DNA of 64,000 nt from a virus, in the IMG/VR virus record IMGVR_UViG_3300014838_000016, positions 23,699 to 87,698 of that record; one strand, written 5' to 3'. Below are positions 48,736 through 57,574 of the stretch, piece after piece. Under the pieces are notes generated by a model. That model was not told the DNA's origin, made no database searches, and saw nothing but the letters and a program-made list of their open reading frames with translations. Every line of letters begins with the position of its first letter. Positions within the stretch are counted from its first letter, which is position 1. The translations under genes were made by a program, and so were the position numbers.

Positions 48736-48990
48736 ATGGGATTTTTCGACGACTACACCGAAAACGAAGAGCGCCCACGTCGCAAGACTCGACGGGGATT
48801 AGGTGACTCCGACAGGCTTGACTGGCAGGGCATGGCCGAAGAGATCGACGAACCTGAGGACGAGCCGAACGAGGAACTCGAAGAGGACGAGGACACGATC
48901 CAAGAACTTGAGATCGACGAGCACGGCAGGATGCGCCGTTCGAGCAGGGACGAGATCGACCCCGACTTTTGGAACCAAGACGACGAGTAG
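48736..48990 (+). CDS. Acidic disordered protein, 84 aa
   Basis: Basic start (RPRRKTRRG), then long Glu/Asp runs with a predicted extended structure. No domain; may interact with basic partners. Confidence 0.55.
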   Translation: MGFFDDYTENEERPRRKTRRGLGDSDRLDWQGMAEEIDEPEDEPNEELEEDEDTIQELEIDEHGRMRRSSRDEIDPDFWNQDDE

Positions 48991-48999
48991 TCCAAACTT

Positions 49000-49269
49000 A
49001 TGAAACAAGCGATTAGAGTAGCGTTACTCTGCGTTGTGATTGGGTTTGCGTTAGGCTATCTCGGCCTGTCCATCCACAGTATCTTGGCGGAAGCGAACGT
49101 GGCTCCAAAGGTTCAGGTTCAGGCGGCAAAGCCCTCCCCCTTTCACATCTACATCGGCGGAAAGTTGTCGGCAAAAAAGCCTAAGGCAGTCCACCCACTT
49201 CCACCGCCAATGGCGTGTGGCGTGAGCGAAACCGACCCCTGCCGCCTACGCGAGGTCAGGTTTATATGA
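49000..49269 (+). CDS. Small secreted or membrane-anchored protein, 89 aa
   Basis: Hydrophobic N-terminal helix (ALLCVVIGFALGYLGLSI) followed by a Pro-rich tail with two Cys. A signal anchor is more likely than a cleaved signal. ATGA overlap with the next gene. Confidence 0.6.
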   Translation: MKQAIRVALLCVVIGFALGYLGLSIHSILAEANVAPKVQVQAAKPSPFHIYIGGKLSAKKPKAVHPLPPPMACGVSETDPCRLREVRFI

Positions 49270-49556
49270 TCGCATCGACCGCAATGACGCTTGAGGCGTA
49301 CACCGCAATCCACCCAGAGATCAAAGAGCCCGCTTTGAGGCTGCTAGCCTCGTTATTGGAGCCTGTAGCTCCAGAGATACGTGCGGACTATGCCAAGGAC
49401 CCGCAGAATTGGTGGAAATGGGGACACTTCCATTTCGGCCTTGCCGTCCGCAACCAGCTTCGCCGCAAGGGGTATGACGCCAGCTACTTCGGTGTCAGCG
49501 ACTTGGATGACATTTATGTTCAATTGGTGGAGGAAAGCCTCGGATTGAAGTATTAG
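49266..49556 (+). CDS. DUF6794-like protein, 96 aa
   Basis: The segment WKWGHFHFGLAVRNQLRRKG resembles the GHFGxGMxIRN core of DUF6794 proteins from phages. N-terminal helix; acidic overall. The assignment is tentative. Confidence 0.5.
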   Translation: MIASTAMTLEAYTAIHPEIKEPALRLLASLLEPVAPEIRADYAKDPQNWWKWGHFHFGLAVRNQLRRKGYDASYFGVSDLDDIYVQLVEESLGLKY

Positions 49557-49561
49557 GTAGT

Positions 49562-50161
49562 ATGCCCAGTGGTGTCTATCCCCGAAATAAAATCCCACAA
49601 TATTGTTCCTATTGCGGCAAACTCATTGAGGGAAAGCGTTTCCGACGAGAAAGAAAGAAGTATTTTTGTGGTGTGGACTGTAGGGTTGCATCTCAAGTTA
49701 TTCCCGCCAATACTATCCTTCCGCAAGTTCGATTGTGCCCCGGCCCATGCGACGTTGAAAAACCCATCGGTGAATTCTCGGTGCTCGGTCATACCAAAAA
49801 CAGCATCCCGTACTATGGCTGGTGTAAGCCGTGTCTCACCCAACGAGTCAAAGACCGAAGGTTATTTCGTCTTTTCAATTTGACCGTAGTGGATTATGAG
49901 AAGCTGTTGGCGTATCAAGGTGGTGTATGCGCTGTTTGTAAAAGACCATCTGAGGAAGGAAAACGACTGGCGGTTGACCATGACCATAAAACAGGCTTGA
50001 TACGGGGGCTATTGTGTCACGTCTGCAACCAGATTGTGGGGTATTTTCAAGACAATACACAGGGCTTTGAGAACGCCATCATCTATTTACAGACTATCCC
50101 CGCCGTGCTTGCTTTAGGTGCTCCTCGTTATGGAAAAATTGGTCCGCTCAAACTTCGCTAA
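49562..50161 (+). CDS. Endonuclease VII-like recombination endonuclease (zinc/HNH type)
   Basis: In this 199-aa protein, N-terminal CSYCGK and CGVDC form a first zinc site. The C-terminal domain LAYQGGVCAVCKRPS (116-130), LAVDHDHKTGLIRGLLCHVC (136-155) and NQIVGYFQDN match the Endonuclease VII family (PF02945), which resolves branched DNA. A freestanding copy like this may act as a homing or Holliday-resolving enzyme. Confidence 0.85.
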   Translation: MPSGVYPRNKIPQYCSYCGKLIEGKRFRRERKKYFCGVDCRVASQVIPANTILPQVRLCPGPCDVEKPIGEFSVLGHTKNSIPYYGWCKPCLTQRVKDRRLFRLFNLTVVDYEKLLAYQGGVCAVCKRPSEEGKRLAVDHDHKTGLIRGLLCHVCNQIVGYFQDNTQGFENAIIYLQTIPAVLALGAPRYGKIGPLKLR

Positions 50162-50164
50162 ACG

Positions 50165-50173
50165 TGGTATCAT
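50165..50173 (+). promoter_or_regulatory. Extended -10 candidate (TGGTATCAT)
   Basis: GTGGTATCAT with TATCAT at 50168-50173. The ATG at 50180 begins 6 nt later, so a leaderless message is likely. No CCTATCG box in the expected place. Confidence 0.45.
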
Positions 50174-50179
50174 ATCCGT

Positions 50180-50437
50180 ATGAGCCACAATGATTACCAC
50201 GACACACGCGCAAAGATTCTCCTCGAAGCCGCAAAGCATTTAACCACTTACGCAAAGGAACACAGCGGTCCAGTCATTCATTTCGTCAATTTTTCTAATG
50301 ATGCCGTAAGCGGCATCATTGAAGCCGCCGCAGAGCTTCGCCGTATGGCCTCGGTCGCACGCCGCGAACACGGCAAGGTGCTCGACCGTAAACGTCGGGC
50401 AGGGCGAAAGGTTAACCCGGAGTTGGTTGGGGTCTAA
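50180..50437 (+). CDS. Hypothetical helical protein, 85 aa
   Basis: Helix-rich, basic C-terminus (KVLDRKRRAGRKVN). Start 50180 follows the -10 box directly. No family recognised. Confidence 0.6.
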   Translation: MSHNDYHDTRAKILLEAAKHLTTYAKEHSGPVIHFVNFSNDAVSGIIEAAAELRRMASVARREHGKVLDRKRRAGRKVNPELVGV

Positions 50438-50438
50438 C

Positions 50439-50903
50439 ATGGCAAAAACTCAACTCGAACTGGAAATCGAACAGCAGGAATTGGACGCGCAGAAGAAAGC
50501 CGCTGCTAAGGAAAAGAAGGACGCGGCGGACGCCGAGAGCAATCGCCTTTATTGCCGCAATAAATTCCGCGAAGTCACCGCGCCTCTGGTTGAATGGGCT
50601 GGTGCCGAGTATTTTGCTGACCAAGCCCTCAAGTTCACCTTCCGTGACACGGAGTATCAGGTCTCGGTTGACCACCACTACAGCAACAGCCGCATGGCTG
50701 ATGATTGCCCCGAGATTGGTTGGACCTCCGCATGGTTCCTCCACGGCAAGGGCAAAAAAGAGTACATTGCGGGGGATTGGGCAAATTTCTTCCCTGACAG
50801 GGACGGCAGGTATGGTTACGGTCGTGGCCCGATCAAAGAACAGGTCGTTAAAGGCATCAAAGACATTGACGAACAGATTGAACGTGATAGGCACCGGAGA
50901 TAA
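50439..50903 (+). CDS. Hypothetical coiled-coil-led protein, 154 aa
   Basis: Starts with a charged coiled coil (LELEIEQQELDAQKKAAAKE), then a beta-rich acidic domain with Tyr and Trp. It sits in a group of three genes that all begin with Lys/Ala/Glu coiled coils. Confidence 0.6.
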   Translation: MAKTQLELEIEQQELDAQKKAAAKEKKDAADAESNRLYCRNKFREVTAPLVEWAGAEYFADQALKFTFRDTEYQVSVDHHYSNSRMADDCPEIGWTSAWFLHGKGKKEYIAGDWANFFPDRDGRYGYGRGPIKEQVVKGIKDIDEQIERDRHRR

Positions 50904-50906
50904 AGC

Positions 50907-51422
50907 ATGAAAGCCGCTCAAGCACGATCCAAAGCAGTATCCATCGCACAAAAAGAAGCGGCTGATAAATCGGCGGCACTCCAGAAACGTCGTGCGGCAC
51001 TCAAGGAGTCCGTCCCGCGTCTTCGCACCGAACGCATCAAGCAGATTGAGGAAAAGTTTCGCAAACGCATCCAGTACGCCGTAGAAGACGGCGAGACGAA
51101 AACCACCATCACCCTCTCCTCCGACCACCACGACATCCTGCGTGGAGAGTATAAATACCTGCCTCAGCGTGTCGAACACCACTATGACGGGGATCGGCAA
51201 AGTTACTACCACGCATGGGGTGAAGGCTATCTCAAACATGCTCCATGGGGTAAGTATGTCAAACTGGTGCTCGCCAAACTAAAGCGCGATGGTTACAAAT
51301 GCATCGTGACGGGTGAGACCACTGGACATGACGATTCCGCCGCATACATGAACAGCGGCGGCGAGTGTGGCTCCGAGGAGACGTACTACACACGCGACAC
51401 AATCCTGACGATCAAGTGGTGA
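50907..51422 (+). CDS. Hypothetical protein, first of a tandem pair, 171 aa
   Basis: Coiled-coil N-terminus, then KFRKRIQYAVEDGETKTTIT and a C-terminal helix, ending in TILTIKW. Shares layout and end (LxIxW) with the next gene; the two are probably tandem duplicates. Confidence 0.6.
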   Translation: MKAAQARSKAVSIAQKEAADKSAALQKRRAALKESVPRLRTERIKQIEEKFRKRIQYAVEDGETKTTITLSSDHHDILRGEYKYLPQRVEHHYDGDRQSYYHAWGEGYLKHAPWGKYVKLVLAKLKRDGYKCIVTGETTGHDDSAAYMNSGGECGSEETYYTRDTILTIKW

Positions 51423-51425
51423 AAC

Positions 51426-51848
51426 ATGAACGCCAAAGAAGCTAAACTTACCGCCCAGAAAATGGCCGAAGAACTGAAGAACGAACGCGAAGCCGCCGAG
51501 CAGAAAAGCGCCAATGAGCACGCCAAAAAATGGCGCAAGGAACGAGCCGACTGGTACACGAATCACATATCGTGGATCGAAGAATCCATCAAAGAAGCGA
51601 TTGACAAGGGGAAGGACAAGACCAATGTCTGGCTGTCGTCCTCCGATGAACCTGAGAAAGCGAAGGAAGAAGTTTTCTGGAAACGATTCGCTTTCGAGCC
51701 AGAGTTGAAGAAGGTCATCGCCCATTTCGAGGATTTGGGATACCAAATCAAGTTCCGTGTCAAGACAGAGGAACACGTCGATCTTTCCGACCTGAGTCCT
51801 CGCAACAACTGGTTCACCTACGAGACTCTCTTGGATATAAACTGGTGA
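51426..51848 (+). CDS. Hypothetical protein, second of a tandem pair, 140 aa
   Basis: Coiled-coil N-terminus, WIEESIKEAIDKGKDKTNVW in the same place as the homologous segment of the 50907 protein, and the end TLLDINW. Function unknown. Confidence 0.6.
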   Translation: MNAKEAKLTAQKMAEELKNEREAAEQKSANEHAKKWRKERADWYTNHISWIEESIKEAIDKGKDKTNVWLSSSDEPEKAKEEVFWKRFAFEPELKKVIAHFEDLGYQIKFRVKTEEHVDLSDLSPRNNWFTYETLLDINW

Positions 51849-52114
51849 GCCTCGAAGAGCAGGTCGGCATCTACCTGTCGGACGTGGCTGGGCACCTACT
51901 CAGCGTGAAGATCAGCCCTGTCCGCGTCTCCTGCATCTCCTGCTCGGAAACCTGCAACATGTCGGACTTCAAGGGCAAGCGAGAGGCCGAACCAGCAGCC
52001 AAAGCTTTCATGGCGAAGCACGGAGCATTAGACCGCAAAATTGCCGATAGCATCAATGAGATTGTTGAGAAGTTTCTGGGTTTAATTGATGAGGGCAGTA
52101 CCCGTAAACCCTAA
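51845..52114 (+). CDS. Hypothetical protein, 89 aa, GTG start
   Basis: GTG 51845 overlaps the previous stop (GTGA). CISCSETC in the middle hints at a metal site. Unknown family. Confidence 0.55.
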   Translation: MSLEEQVGIYLSDVAGHLLSVKISPVRVSCISCSETCNMSDFKGKREAEPAAKAFMAKHGALDRKIADSINEIVEKFLGLIDEGSTRKP

Positions 52115-52148
52115 TCGGTTGGAGTCCCATTAGTTCACCTTCGTCGTA

Positions 52149-52175
52149 GCACAACTGCGGAGTTGTCTTTCTTTC
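52149..52175 (+). terminator. Intrinsic terminator candidate
   Basis: ACAACT-GCGG-AGTTGT forms a 6-bp stem with a tetraloop, followed by CTTTCTTTC. It lies 35 nt after the stop of the 89-aa gene, in the 227-nt gap before the next long gene. The stem is short and partly A/T, so confidence is moderate. Confidence 0.5.
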
Positions 52176-52207
52176 GATGTTTAGCCCCATTCCCGTCAGC
52201 GTGGTCT

Positions 52208-52306
52208 ATGGCTAAAATTCGTACCTGCTCTCCCCGCAGCATTCGCATTTCCCACCATAATGAGCCAGACAACGTTCCCGATTTTCGTGTTTGGAAATTT
52301 TTCTAA
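52208..52306 (+). CDS. Possible tiny gene, 32 aa
   Basis: ATG with a 32-residue frame starting MAKIRTCSPRSIRISHHNE. There is no strong ribosome site. It occupies the otherwise empty stretch after the terminator; the rest of the gap holds nothing I can identify. Confidence 0.3.
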   Translation: MAKIRTCSPRSIRISHHNEPDNVPDFRVWKFF

Positions 52307-52341
52307 ATGAAATTCCTGTTGCTTAACTAGAGGGACTTCCA

Positions 52342-52647
52342 TTGTACGAACTCTTTCTGTTCCCAAACGAGATCGAACATCAAGGCACCCGAGAATTGGT
52401 CCGCCACAATTTCCCGCTGGCGGAACTCTGCGATGTTGTAGACCCCCCGCATATTTGCATGGACTTCCATTACGACATCAGGCTGGGGTTGTTCCTTCGT
52501 TGGGCAATGGAAACCACGGACGCCGGCAATCGGGTGATGCATTATTGCTACAACCTGTCCATGGCTTTAACCGAAATTCCCATGCCTCATTGGTTGGTAA
52601 ACGAGCTTCGCACCCAGCCCGATCTCTTCGATTCCCTGTCCCGCTAA
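52342..52647 (+). CDS. Hypothetical protein, 101 aa, TTG start
   Basis: TTG 52342 has AGAGGGA 6 nt upstream. Helical, aromatic-rich protein with Cys; not recognised. Confidence 0.55.
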   Translation: MYELFLFPNEIEHQGTRELVRHNFPLAELCDVVDPPHICMDFHYDIRLGLFLRWAMETTDAGNRVMHYCYNLSMALTEIPMPHWLVNELRTQPDLFDSLSR

Positions 52648-52740
52648 GAAATTTCCCGACTTTCAGTATTACTCTACAGTGGGCTAAATGCCCTAGTGCA
52701 GTTAAATTCAAACGAAGTACCAGTACAGTGAGGTAATCGC

Positions 52741-53661
52741 ATGACCGCAACTCTGTCCGCCGAAGTATCCAAACTCGCCCCTAAACTCTCGGGCAATCTC
52801 AAAGTCAACCAGAAAAAGCAAGCCGTCAACAACTTGGTCGCAACCTTGTTCAACACCGTTCGCATGAGCGATTGGGAGTTTGACCACGCTGAAGTTGCCT
52901 ACAAGTTCCCCCTTAACAAGAAGTTAGCTCTGTGGCTGACCACAACATCCGTCGAAGTCCGCAAGGGTATCCGTAAGTTCCCCATCGGGAACGGCAAGGA
53001 CGCCGCTCGTCTCTTCACCAACATCCAACACGCTCAAGCTGTGATTGCCAAGTCTGTCGCCGAACAGGACAAACAGGTGACGGCCTTCATGGAAGCTTTC
53101 GACATCGACGCCGAACTCGCTGGTGACGATGTGGTGAGCGCCAACTCCGAGAAGGTGGACATCAAGATCAAGTCCGCCCCAGCATCGGTCGCACCCGCCG
53201 AAACATCGGTGGAATCCGAGACCGTTGCAGCCCTACTCGCCGATGAGGACAAAGAAGATGTTCTGTCCAAAATCGCCAGTGTCGAGACTACTCTCAAGGA
53301 GTTGCAGGCCGAGGTTGACGAGGATGACCCAACCGAAAGCGACATTTTCGCCGACGTTCTGGGTTCTTCGGAAGCCAAGGCTGCTAACGACGCAAAGGTC
53401 TATGGCGATCCCGGAACCGATGTCGTAGCCGCCTTCACGGAAAAACCGACCTACCCGTCGTATCTCGTTGATAGGGCTTACGCCCGCTCTGATGCAAAGA
53501 GCAGCCTCAAATCCCTGCAAGGTCGCGTATTAGGTATTGTGGAGGCTTCCTTTTCCGACAAGGAACAGCGTGCCGCCGTCAAGACCCTCATCAACAAGGA
53601 GTTTCGCCGCGAGATGGACAAATTCGGCGGGACGAATGGGGTGGTGTCTGATGAAAACTAA
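52741..53661 (+). CDS. Hypothetical protein with acidic linker, 306 aa
   Basis: Residues 1-105 look folded and basic. Residues 130-210 are an acidic, Ala/Ser-rich disordered linker. Residues 225-306 form a second small helical domain. GTGAGG precedes the ATG. The 93-nt upstream gap includes a GGGC...GCCC hairpin. Unknown role. Confidence 0.65.
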   Translation: MTATLSAEVSKLAPKLSGNLKVNQKKQAVNNLVATLFNTVRMSDWEFDHAEVAYKFPLNKKLALWLTTTSVEVRKGIRKFPIGNGKDAARLFTNIQHAQAVIAKSVAEQDKQVTAFMEAFDIDAELAGDDVVSANSEKVDIKIKSAPASVAPAETSVESETVAALLADEDKEDVLSKIASVETTLKELQAEVDEDDPTESDIFADVLGSSEAKAANDAKVYGDPGTDVVAAFTEKPTYPSYLVDRAYARSDAKSSLKSLQGRVLGIVEASFSDKEQRAAVKTLINKEFRREMDKFGGTNGVVSDEN

Positions 53662-53848
53662 TAGGATCAGCGAGATCGTCCAGCTTGTTCGCAACGAGGA
53701 CGGCACCATGGACATCCTTTTCAACGAGGAGTCCAAGGCCCGTTCTGCAACCCTGACCACCGACTACGGGGCAACCATCAAATTGAAGCGTCCCCGCTGT
53801 TCGTACCAGATTAGCGACAGGATCGTGAACATCTCCATACGTGCTTAA
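53651..53848 (+). CDS. Hypothetical protein, 65 aa
   Basis: Small beta-rich protein; start 53651 overlaps the previous gene by 11 nt, and the stop overlaps the GIY-YIG gene (TAATG). Confidence 0.6.
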   Translation: MKTNRISEIVQLVRNEDGTMDILFNEESKARSATLTTDYGATIKLKRPRCSYQISDRIVNISIRA

Positions 53849-54573
53849 TGAGCGAAGAGCTTGAAATTCGATTACAGGGGGTGGAGTTGACAGAACAAGC
53901 CAGCTTTGCTCCCGCTTCGTGCGGCATTTATGGGATTTTCAATTTTATAGACAATGCCTTCTACGTGGGTTCTTCCCTAAGCGTCCGTAGACGTTTGAAA
54001 GACCATCTTTCAAAATTACGAAATACTAAACATCGCAATCGGGACCTTCAAACTCGTTGGGGTAACACCGAAGAATCGAATTGGTGTTTTGTGCTATTTG
54101 AGCTTTGCACCCCCGAAGAACGTTTTGTTAAAGAACAGTGGTTTATAGATGTCCGTTTATCTCATTTCGAGGGATATAATCTCTCGGGTAAGGCGGGGCA
54201 TCCAGCAACCTATCAATGGACTCCCGAACAACGAGAACGACATTCCAAAGCTCAGTTACGTCGTTTTCAAGAACAGCCCCTCACTATCGTTGAAAAGCGA
54301 CGGTTACAAACGCTTAATTTAGGAAGAAAACTACCGCAAGAAGAAAAGGACAGAATATCTCAAAAGCTAGAAGGGCGGACGTTTTCGCCCGAAACTATAC
54401 GACGTATGTCCGAGGGGCATCGTAGGCAATTCGCATTAAATCCCGTCTCATTAAAAACCCGACAGAAAATGTCCGAGTCGGGAAAGAAGAAAATCTTTAC
54501 GGAGGAGCACAAGAAGAACATTGGTGGTGGGCAACAGAAACGTTGGGCGCGAGAAAGAGCGGCCCATGTCTGA
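53848..54573 (+). CDS. GIY-YIG homing endonuclease with NUMOD3-like repeats
   Basis: In this 241-aa protein, GIYGIFNFIDNAFYVGSS (26-43) is the GIY-YIG core with the catalytic Arg in VRRRLKDHL. The C-terminal half has three NUMOD3-like units (SPETIRRMSEGHRR and related). It ends 8 nt into the helicase ORF. Mobile endonuclease of the T4 Seg/I-TevI class. Confidence 0.85.
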   Translation: MSEELEIRLQGVELTEQASFAPASCGIYGIFNFIDNAFYVGSSLSVRRRLKDHLSKLRNTKHRNRDLQTRWGNTEESNWCFVLFELCTPEERFVKEQWFIDVRLSHFEGYNLSGKAGHPATYQWTPEQRERHSKAQLRRFQEQPLTIVEKRRLQTLNLGRKLPQEEKDRISQKLEGRTFSPETIRRMSEGHRRQFALNPVSLKTRQKMSESGKKKIFTEEHKKNIGGGQQKRWARERAAHV

Positions 54574-56551
54574 TTGCCCACTTGTAACTCCATATACTGT
54601 AGCCTCTGGTATTTCGTCTGAAATGCTGGAAAAACTTTTTGCCATCCGTCATTGGGACATTGAAACAATGGGGCCAATTCCCTTCAACTGGCCTTCGTTG
54701 TTGCGGAAAACGATTTGGGATGTTTCAAAGCAATGTGACACGCAAGAACTCTTAAATTTACGCCAATATCAAGTTCAAATGGTTACTCACCTAACCCGTA
54801 TGCCCCGCTTCATCTGCGGGGATGCGGTGGGGCTGGGAAAGACCCTCGACGCCATAGCCGCCGCCTGCTGGCTTAAAGAGCGATTCGACAATGCCAAAGT
54901 TGTAGTCGTCACCACCAAATCCACCACCTATCAATGGGAAGAAGAGGTCATGCGGTACAGCCGCCTGCGCCCGTATGTAATGCGGGATGACTACCGAGGG
55001 CTTACCTCGTCCGACGCCCGCTATTCCCAGATGATGCAGTTCCTTGAGGGAAAGAAAAAAGATGTCATGATCGCCAAGTATTCGTCGATGATCGGGCAGC
55101 GCAAGGAGATTGAGGGGGAATTCGATGCTGACGGGCTCCCCACGATGGGGGATAAAAAAGAACATCTCTCCGAAGAGATACGCACTTTCTCACGAATCTT
55201 CAGAGAGCACCGCGAGAACATCATACTGGTCTTCGACGAATGCCACAAGTTCAAGACCATGCACTCTTCGACTCGGAACCTCGTCTTCAACCTGAGCAAG
55301 TACGCAGGCCGCGTCTGGGCTCTGACCGCCACGGTCATCAAGAACGGTCTGGAGGAGTTCTACAACATCGCTACGGGCATCAGGGTTGAGCCTGTGGGCC
55401 TCATAGGAGACTTCAGGGAAGAGTTCTGCATCTACCACGAGCAATGGACTGGGCGGGGCGGCAATAAGAAGATTCTCGACGGCTACAAGAACGTCGCTCA
55501 CTTCAAGAAGCAGATGCGCCCTTTCTTCCTTGGCCGCTCCCAGAAGCAGGTCGGCGAACCATTGCCCGAACTGACGACTATTTACCACCCGATTGAACTG
55601 GACGCCCGCCAAACCCAAATCCTGACCGACGAATTGCCCAATGGGACGATAGTATTGCCTCCGTCTATTATCAAGGTCGCAGGAGAGATTTACGAGAAGG
55701 AGCGCAGTCCAGACAATATCATGACCCAATTGAGCGTCCAGCAATTGGTCACGAACCACTGGTGCCTGCTGGATAAGACGAACGAGAAGGACTACCACAC
55801 CAAGACCCTGAGCCCCAAGGAAGAGGCATTGCTGGACATGCTGGATGGCGATTACCGTGGGGAGAAGGTCATCGTCTACACCAAGTACAAGACTTGGATT
55901 GACCGCCTTGAGTGGCTGACGAAAAATAAGCACTTCACGGAGCGGAAGTTTCTTCGCATTACGGGCAATGAGAACGAGAAGCAGCGTAATGAGAACAAGA
56001 AGCTGTTTCAGGACCCCAATAGTGGCTACGATTTAATTGTCATCAATGCCGCTGGTATGGAGGGTATTAACCTACAGCAGGCAGCCCACATGATCCTTTT
56101 AGATTGTCCTTGGAGTTGGGGTGATCTGATTCAGTTGGTGGGCCGAATGGTCCGTATGGCGAGCCCGCACTCGGCCTGTACTTTGCACGTGATGGTAGCC
56201 CGTGGTACAATTGATGAGTACACCATCGACACTCTCAAAGGTAAGAAGGGTGTCTTCGAGAAAATTCTGGGTGAGTCCCACTCCGCAGGTATTTTGGATG
56301 ACAAGGACTTCCTCGACATGGAATCGGGTATGGAGCACTGCGGCACCGAGGAAGAGTTCAAGGAACTCCTCAGGGCTCACGTCAAGACTTCTTCAATGCG
56401 TTCGTTTCTTATCGGTGACCTGATTACCGATGCCAAAGGGAACACGGACTACAAGATGTCGTTTGAGAAGAAGGGCAGCAAGAAGCACCGCCGCACGAAG
56501 AAAGATACCACTAAGAGCGACGAGGCACTGGAGTCACGATGGCTGATGTAG
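54566..56551 (+). CDS. SNF2/DEAD-like helicase, superfamily 2
   Basis: In this 661-aa protein, Walker A GDAVGLGKT (85-93) and the DECHK box (224-228) form the N-terminal RecA fold. A Thr-x-Ala-Thr motif (TATVIKNG) and the C-terminal motifs ITGN and QLVGRMVRM complete the SNF2-type core. It remodels DNA or protein-DNA complexes with ATP. The Lys-rich C-terminal tail is extra. Start 54566 is inside the GIY-YIG gene end; the frame is open further up but unsupported. Confidence 0.85.
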   Translation: MSDCPLVTPYTVASGISSEMLEKLFAIRHWDIETMGPIPFNWPSLLRKTIWDVSKQCDTQELLNLRQYQVQMVTHLTRMPRFICGDAVGLGKTLDAIAAACWLKERFDNAKVVVVTTKSTTYQWEEEVMRYSRLRPYVMRDDYRGLTSSDARYSQMMQFLEGKKKDVMIAKYSSMIGQRKEIEGEFDADGLPTMGDKKEHLSEEIRTFSRIFREHRENIILVFDECHKFKTMHSSTRNLVFNLSKYAGRVWALTATVIKNGLEEFYNIATGIRVEPVGLIGDFREEFCIYHEQWTGRGGNKKILDGYKNVAHFKKQMRPFFLGRSQKQVGEPLPELTTIYHPIELDARQTQILTDELPNGTIVLPPSIIKVAGEIYEKERSPDNIMTQLSVQQLVTNHWCLLDKTNEKDYHTKTLSPKEEALLDMLDGDYRGEKVIVYTKYKTWIDRLEWLTKNKHFTERKFLRITGNENEKQRNENKKLFQDPNSGYDLIVINAAGMEGINLQQAAHMILLDCPWSWGDLIQLVGRMVRMASPHSACTLHVMVARGTIDEYTIDTLKGKKGVFEKILGESHSAGILDDKDFLDMESGMEHCGTEEEFKELLRAHVKTSSMRSFLIGDLITDAKGNTDYKMSFEKKGSKKHRRTKKDTTKSDEALESRWLM

Positions 56552-56874
56552 AAGAATTCTGTACTTGCCCAGACTGGGAACCATGCGGTTGCGGTAACCA
56601 GCAAGACGGCCCGCACTGCATGTATTGTGTTCAGCCGCTCTCGCCCGCGCAGATTGCCGCGTTTGATTTCAACACGGATGAGCACATTCCGCCCCGTCCA
56701 AGGGGTCTACCGATCCAAATCTCCTGCGGTGCGTGCCAAGTCACCATCGACAACCCTACGCAAGAACAGATTGATTTCCACTTTAGCGATGAGCACATCG
56801 GTATGAATCAGACTCGTCGTTCCGCACAATTCTTTCCCGAGGAATACAATGGACCTACAAAAACTGAAGACTAA
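56539..56874 (+). CDS. Cys-rich protein, 111 aa
   Basis: CTCPDWEPCGCGN, CMYC and CGAC give several zinc-type pairs. Overlaps the helicase end by 13 nt. Function unknown. Confidence 0.6.
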   Translation: MADVEEFCTCPDWEPCGCGNQQDGPHCMYCVQPLSPAQIAAFDFNTDEHIPPRPRGLPIQISCGACQVTIDNPTQEQIDFHFSDEHIGMNQTRRSAQFFPEEYNGPTKTED

Positions 56875-57442
56875 GTTGCACAACGCAATCATCCGTGTCC
56901 GACAGTTTTTCGGTCATGAGGCTGCGTGTTGCGGTTATTTCAAGAACCCAGATGGGCGTCTCGTCGATTGCGATGAGTGGTGGGGTTATCAGGAGTGCAT
57001 GTTCCCGGGATGTGGGCACTACCAGATCGAGCACAGCGATGGCACCCCCAACAAGATCATCTACTCCAAGGACAATCCCGAGCTTGTCGGCACCTTGGTC
57101 GTCGATCCAGTTGGCTGCCTGAACGCTGGTTGCGAGGATTGTCCCAAATTCTGGACGAAAGAGGACTTGCACAATTTCATGCAACAATTGGCACGGGCTC
57201 GTCACCACGCATCTCACGATATGTTCCGCGATGGGAGTCAGTACGACCCAAATGTCAAGCACGTGGACACAAGCGTCAGCGTCGTCGTGCAGGTGACGAC
57301 CTCGGTAGCCTCCCGCGACCACGACGCCCTGAACAAGGTCTTTGAGCGAGAGGGAAAGCTTCGGGATAAGTTCCCAGACATTCTGTTCAACTTCGATGTG
57401 AGGTTTGAGCCGCAGGAAGTAAAAACCAGTATTAGTAAGTGA
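56849..57442 (+). CDS. Cys/His-rich hypothetical protein, 197 aa
   Basis: The N-terminal half has CCGYFKNPDGRLVDCD, ECMFPGCGHYQIEH and CLNAGCEDC, a likely multi-zinc domain. The C-terminal half is mixed alpha/beta. It overlaps the previous gene by 26 nt. Confidence 0.6.
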   Translation: MDLQKLKTKLHNAIIRVRQFFGHEAACCGYFKNPDGRLVDCDEWWGYQECMFPGCGHYQIEHSDGTPNKIIYSKDNPELVGTLVVDPVGCLNAGCEDCPKFWTKEDLHNFMQQLARARHHASHDMFRDGSQYDPNVKHVDTSVSVVVQVTTSVASRDHDALNKVFEREGKLRDKFPDILFNFDVRFEPQEVKTSISK

Positions 57443-57574
57443 TGCCTGTGCCCCGTCAAAGGGGAGAGCTAAGCGGTTCTCGCAGCCACGAGGCAGGGCT
57501 GGGGGCGGGGGTGATCCACCCGTTCTTGGGTTACGGCCAGTCCGTCCGCTCTCAGCGTTTTTCAAGGAGACGAT
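57443..57574 (+). ncRNA. Structured intergenic region before the 57575 gene
   Basis: Three hairpins can form: CCCC/GGGG, CAGCC/GGCTG and GGGTG-ATC-CACCC. A 55-codon frame also runs through it from an ATG overlapping the previous stop, so a small coding gene is the alternative. No terminator T-run is present. The function is unclear. Confidence 0.3.
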
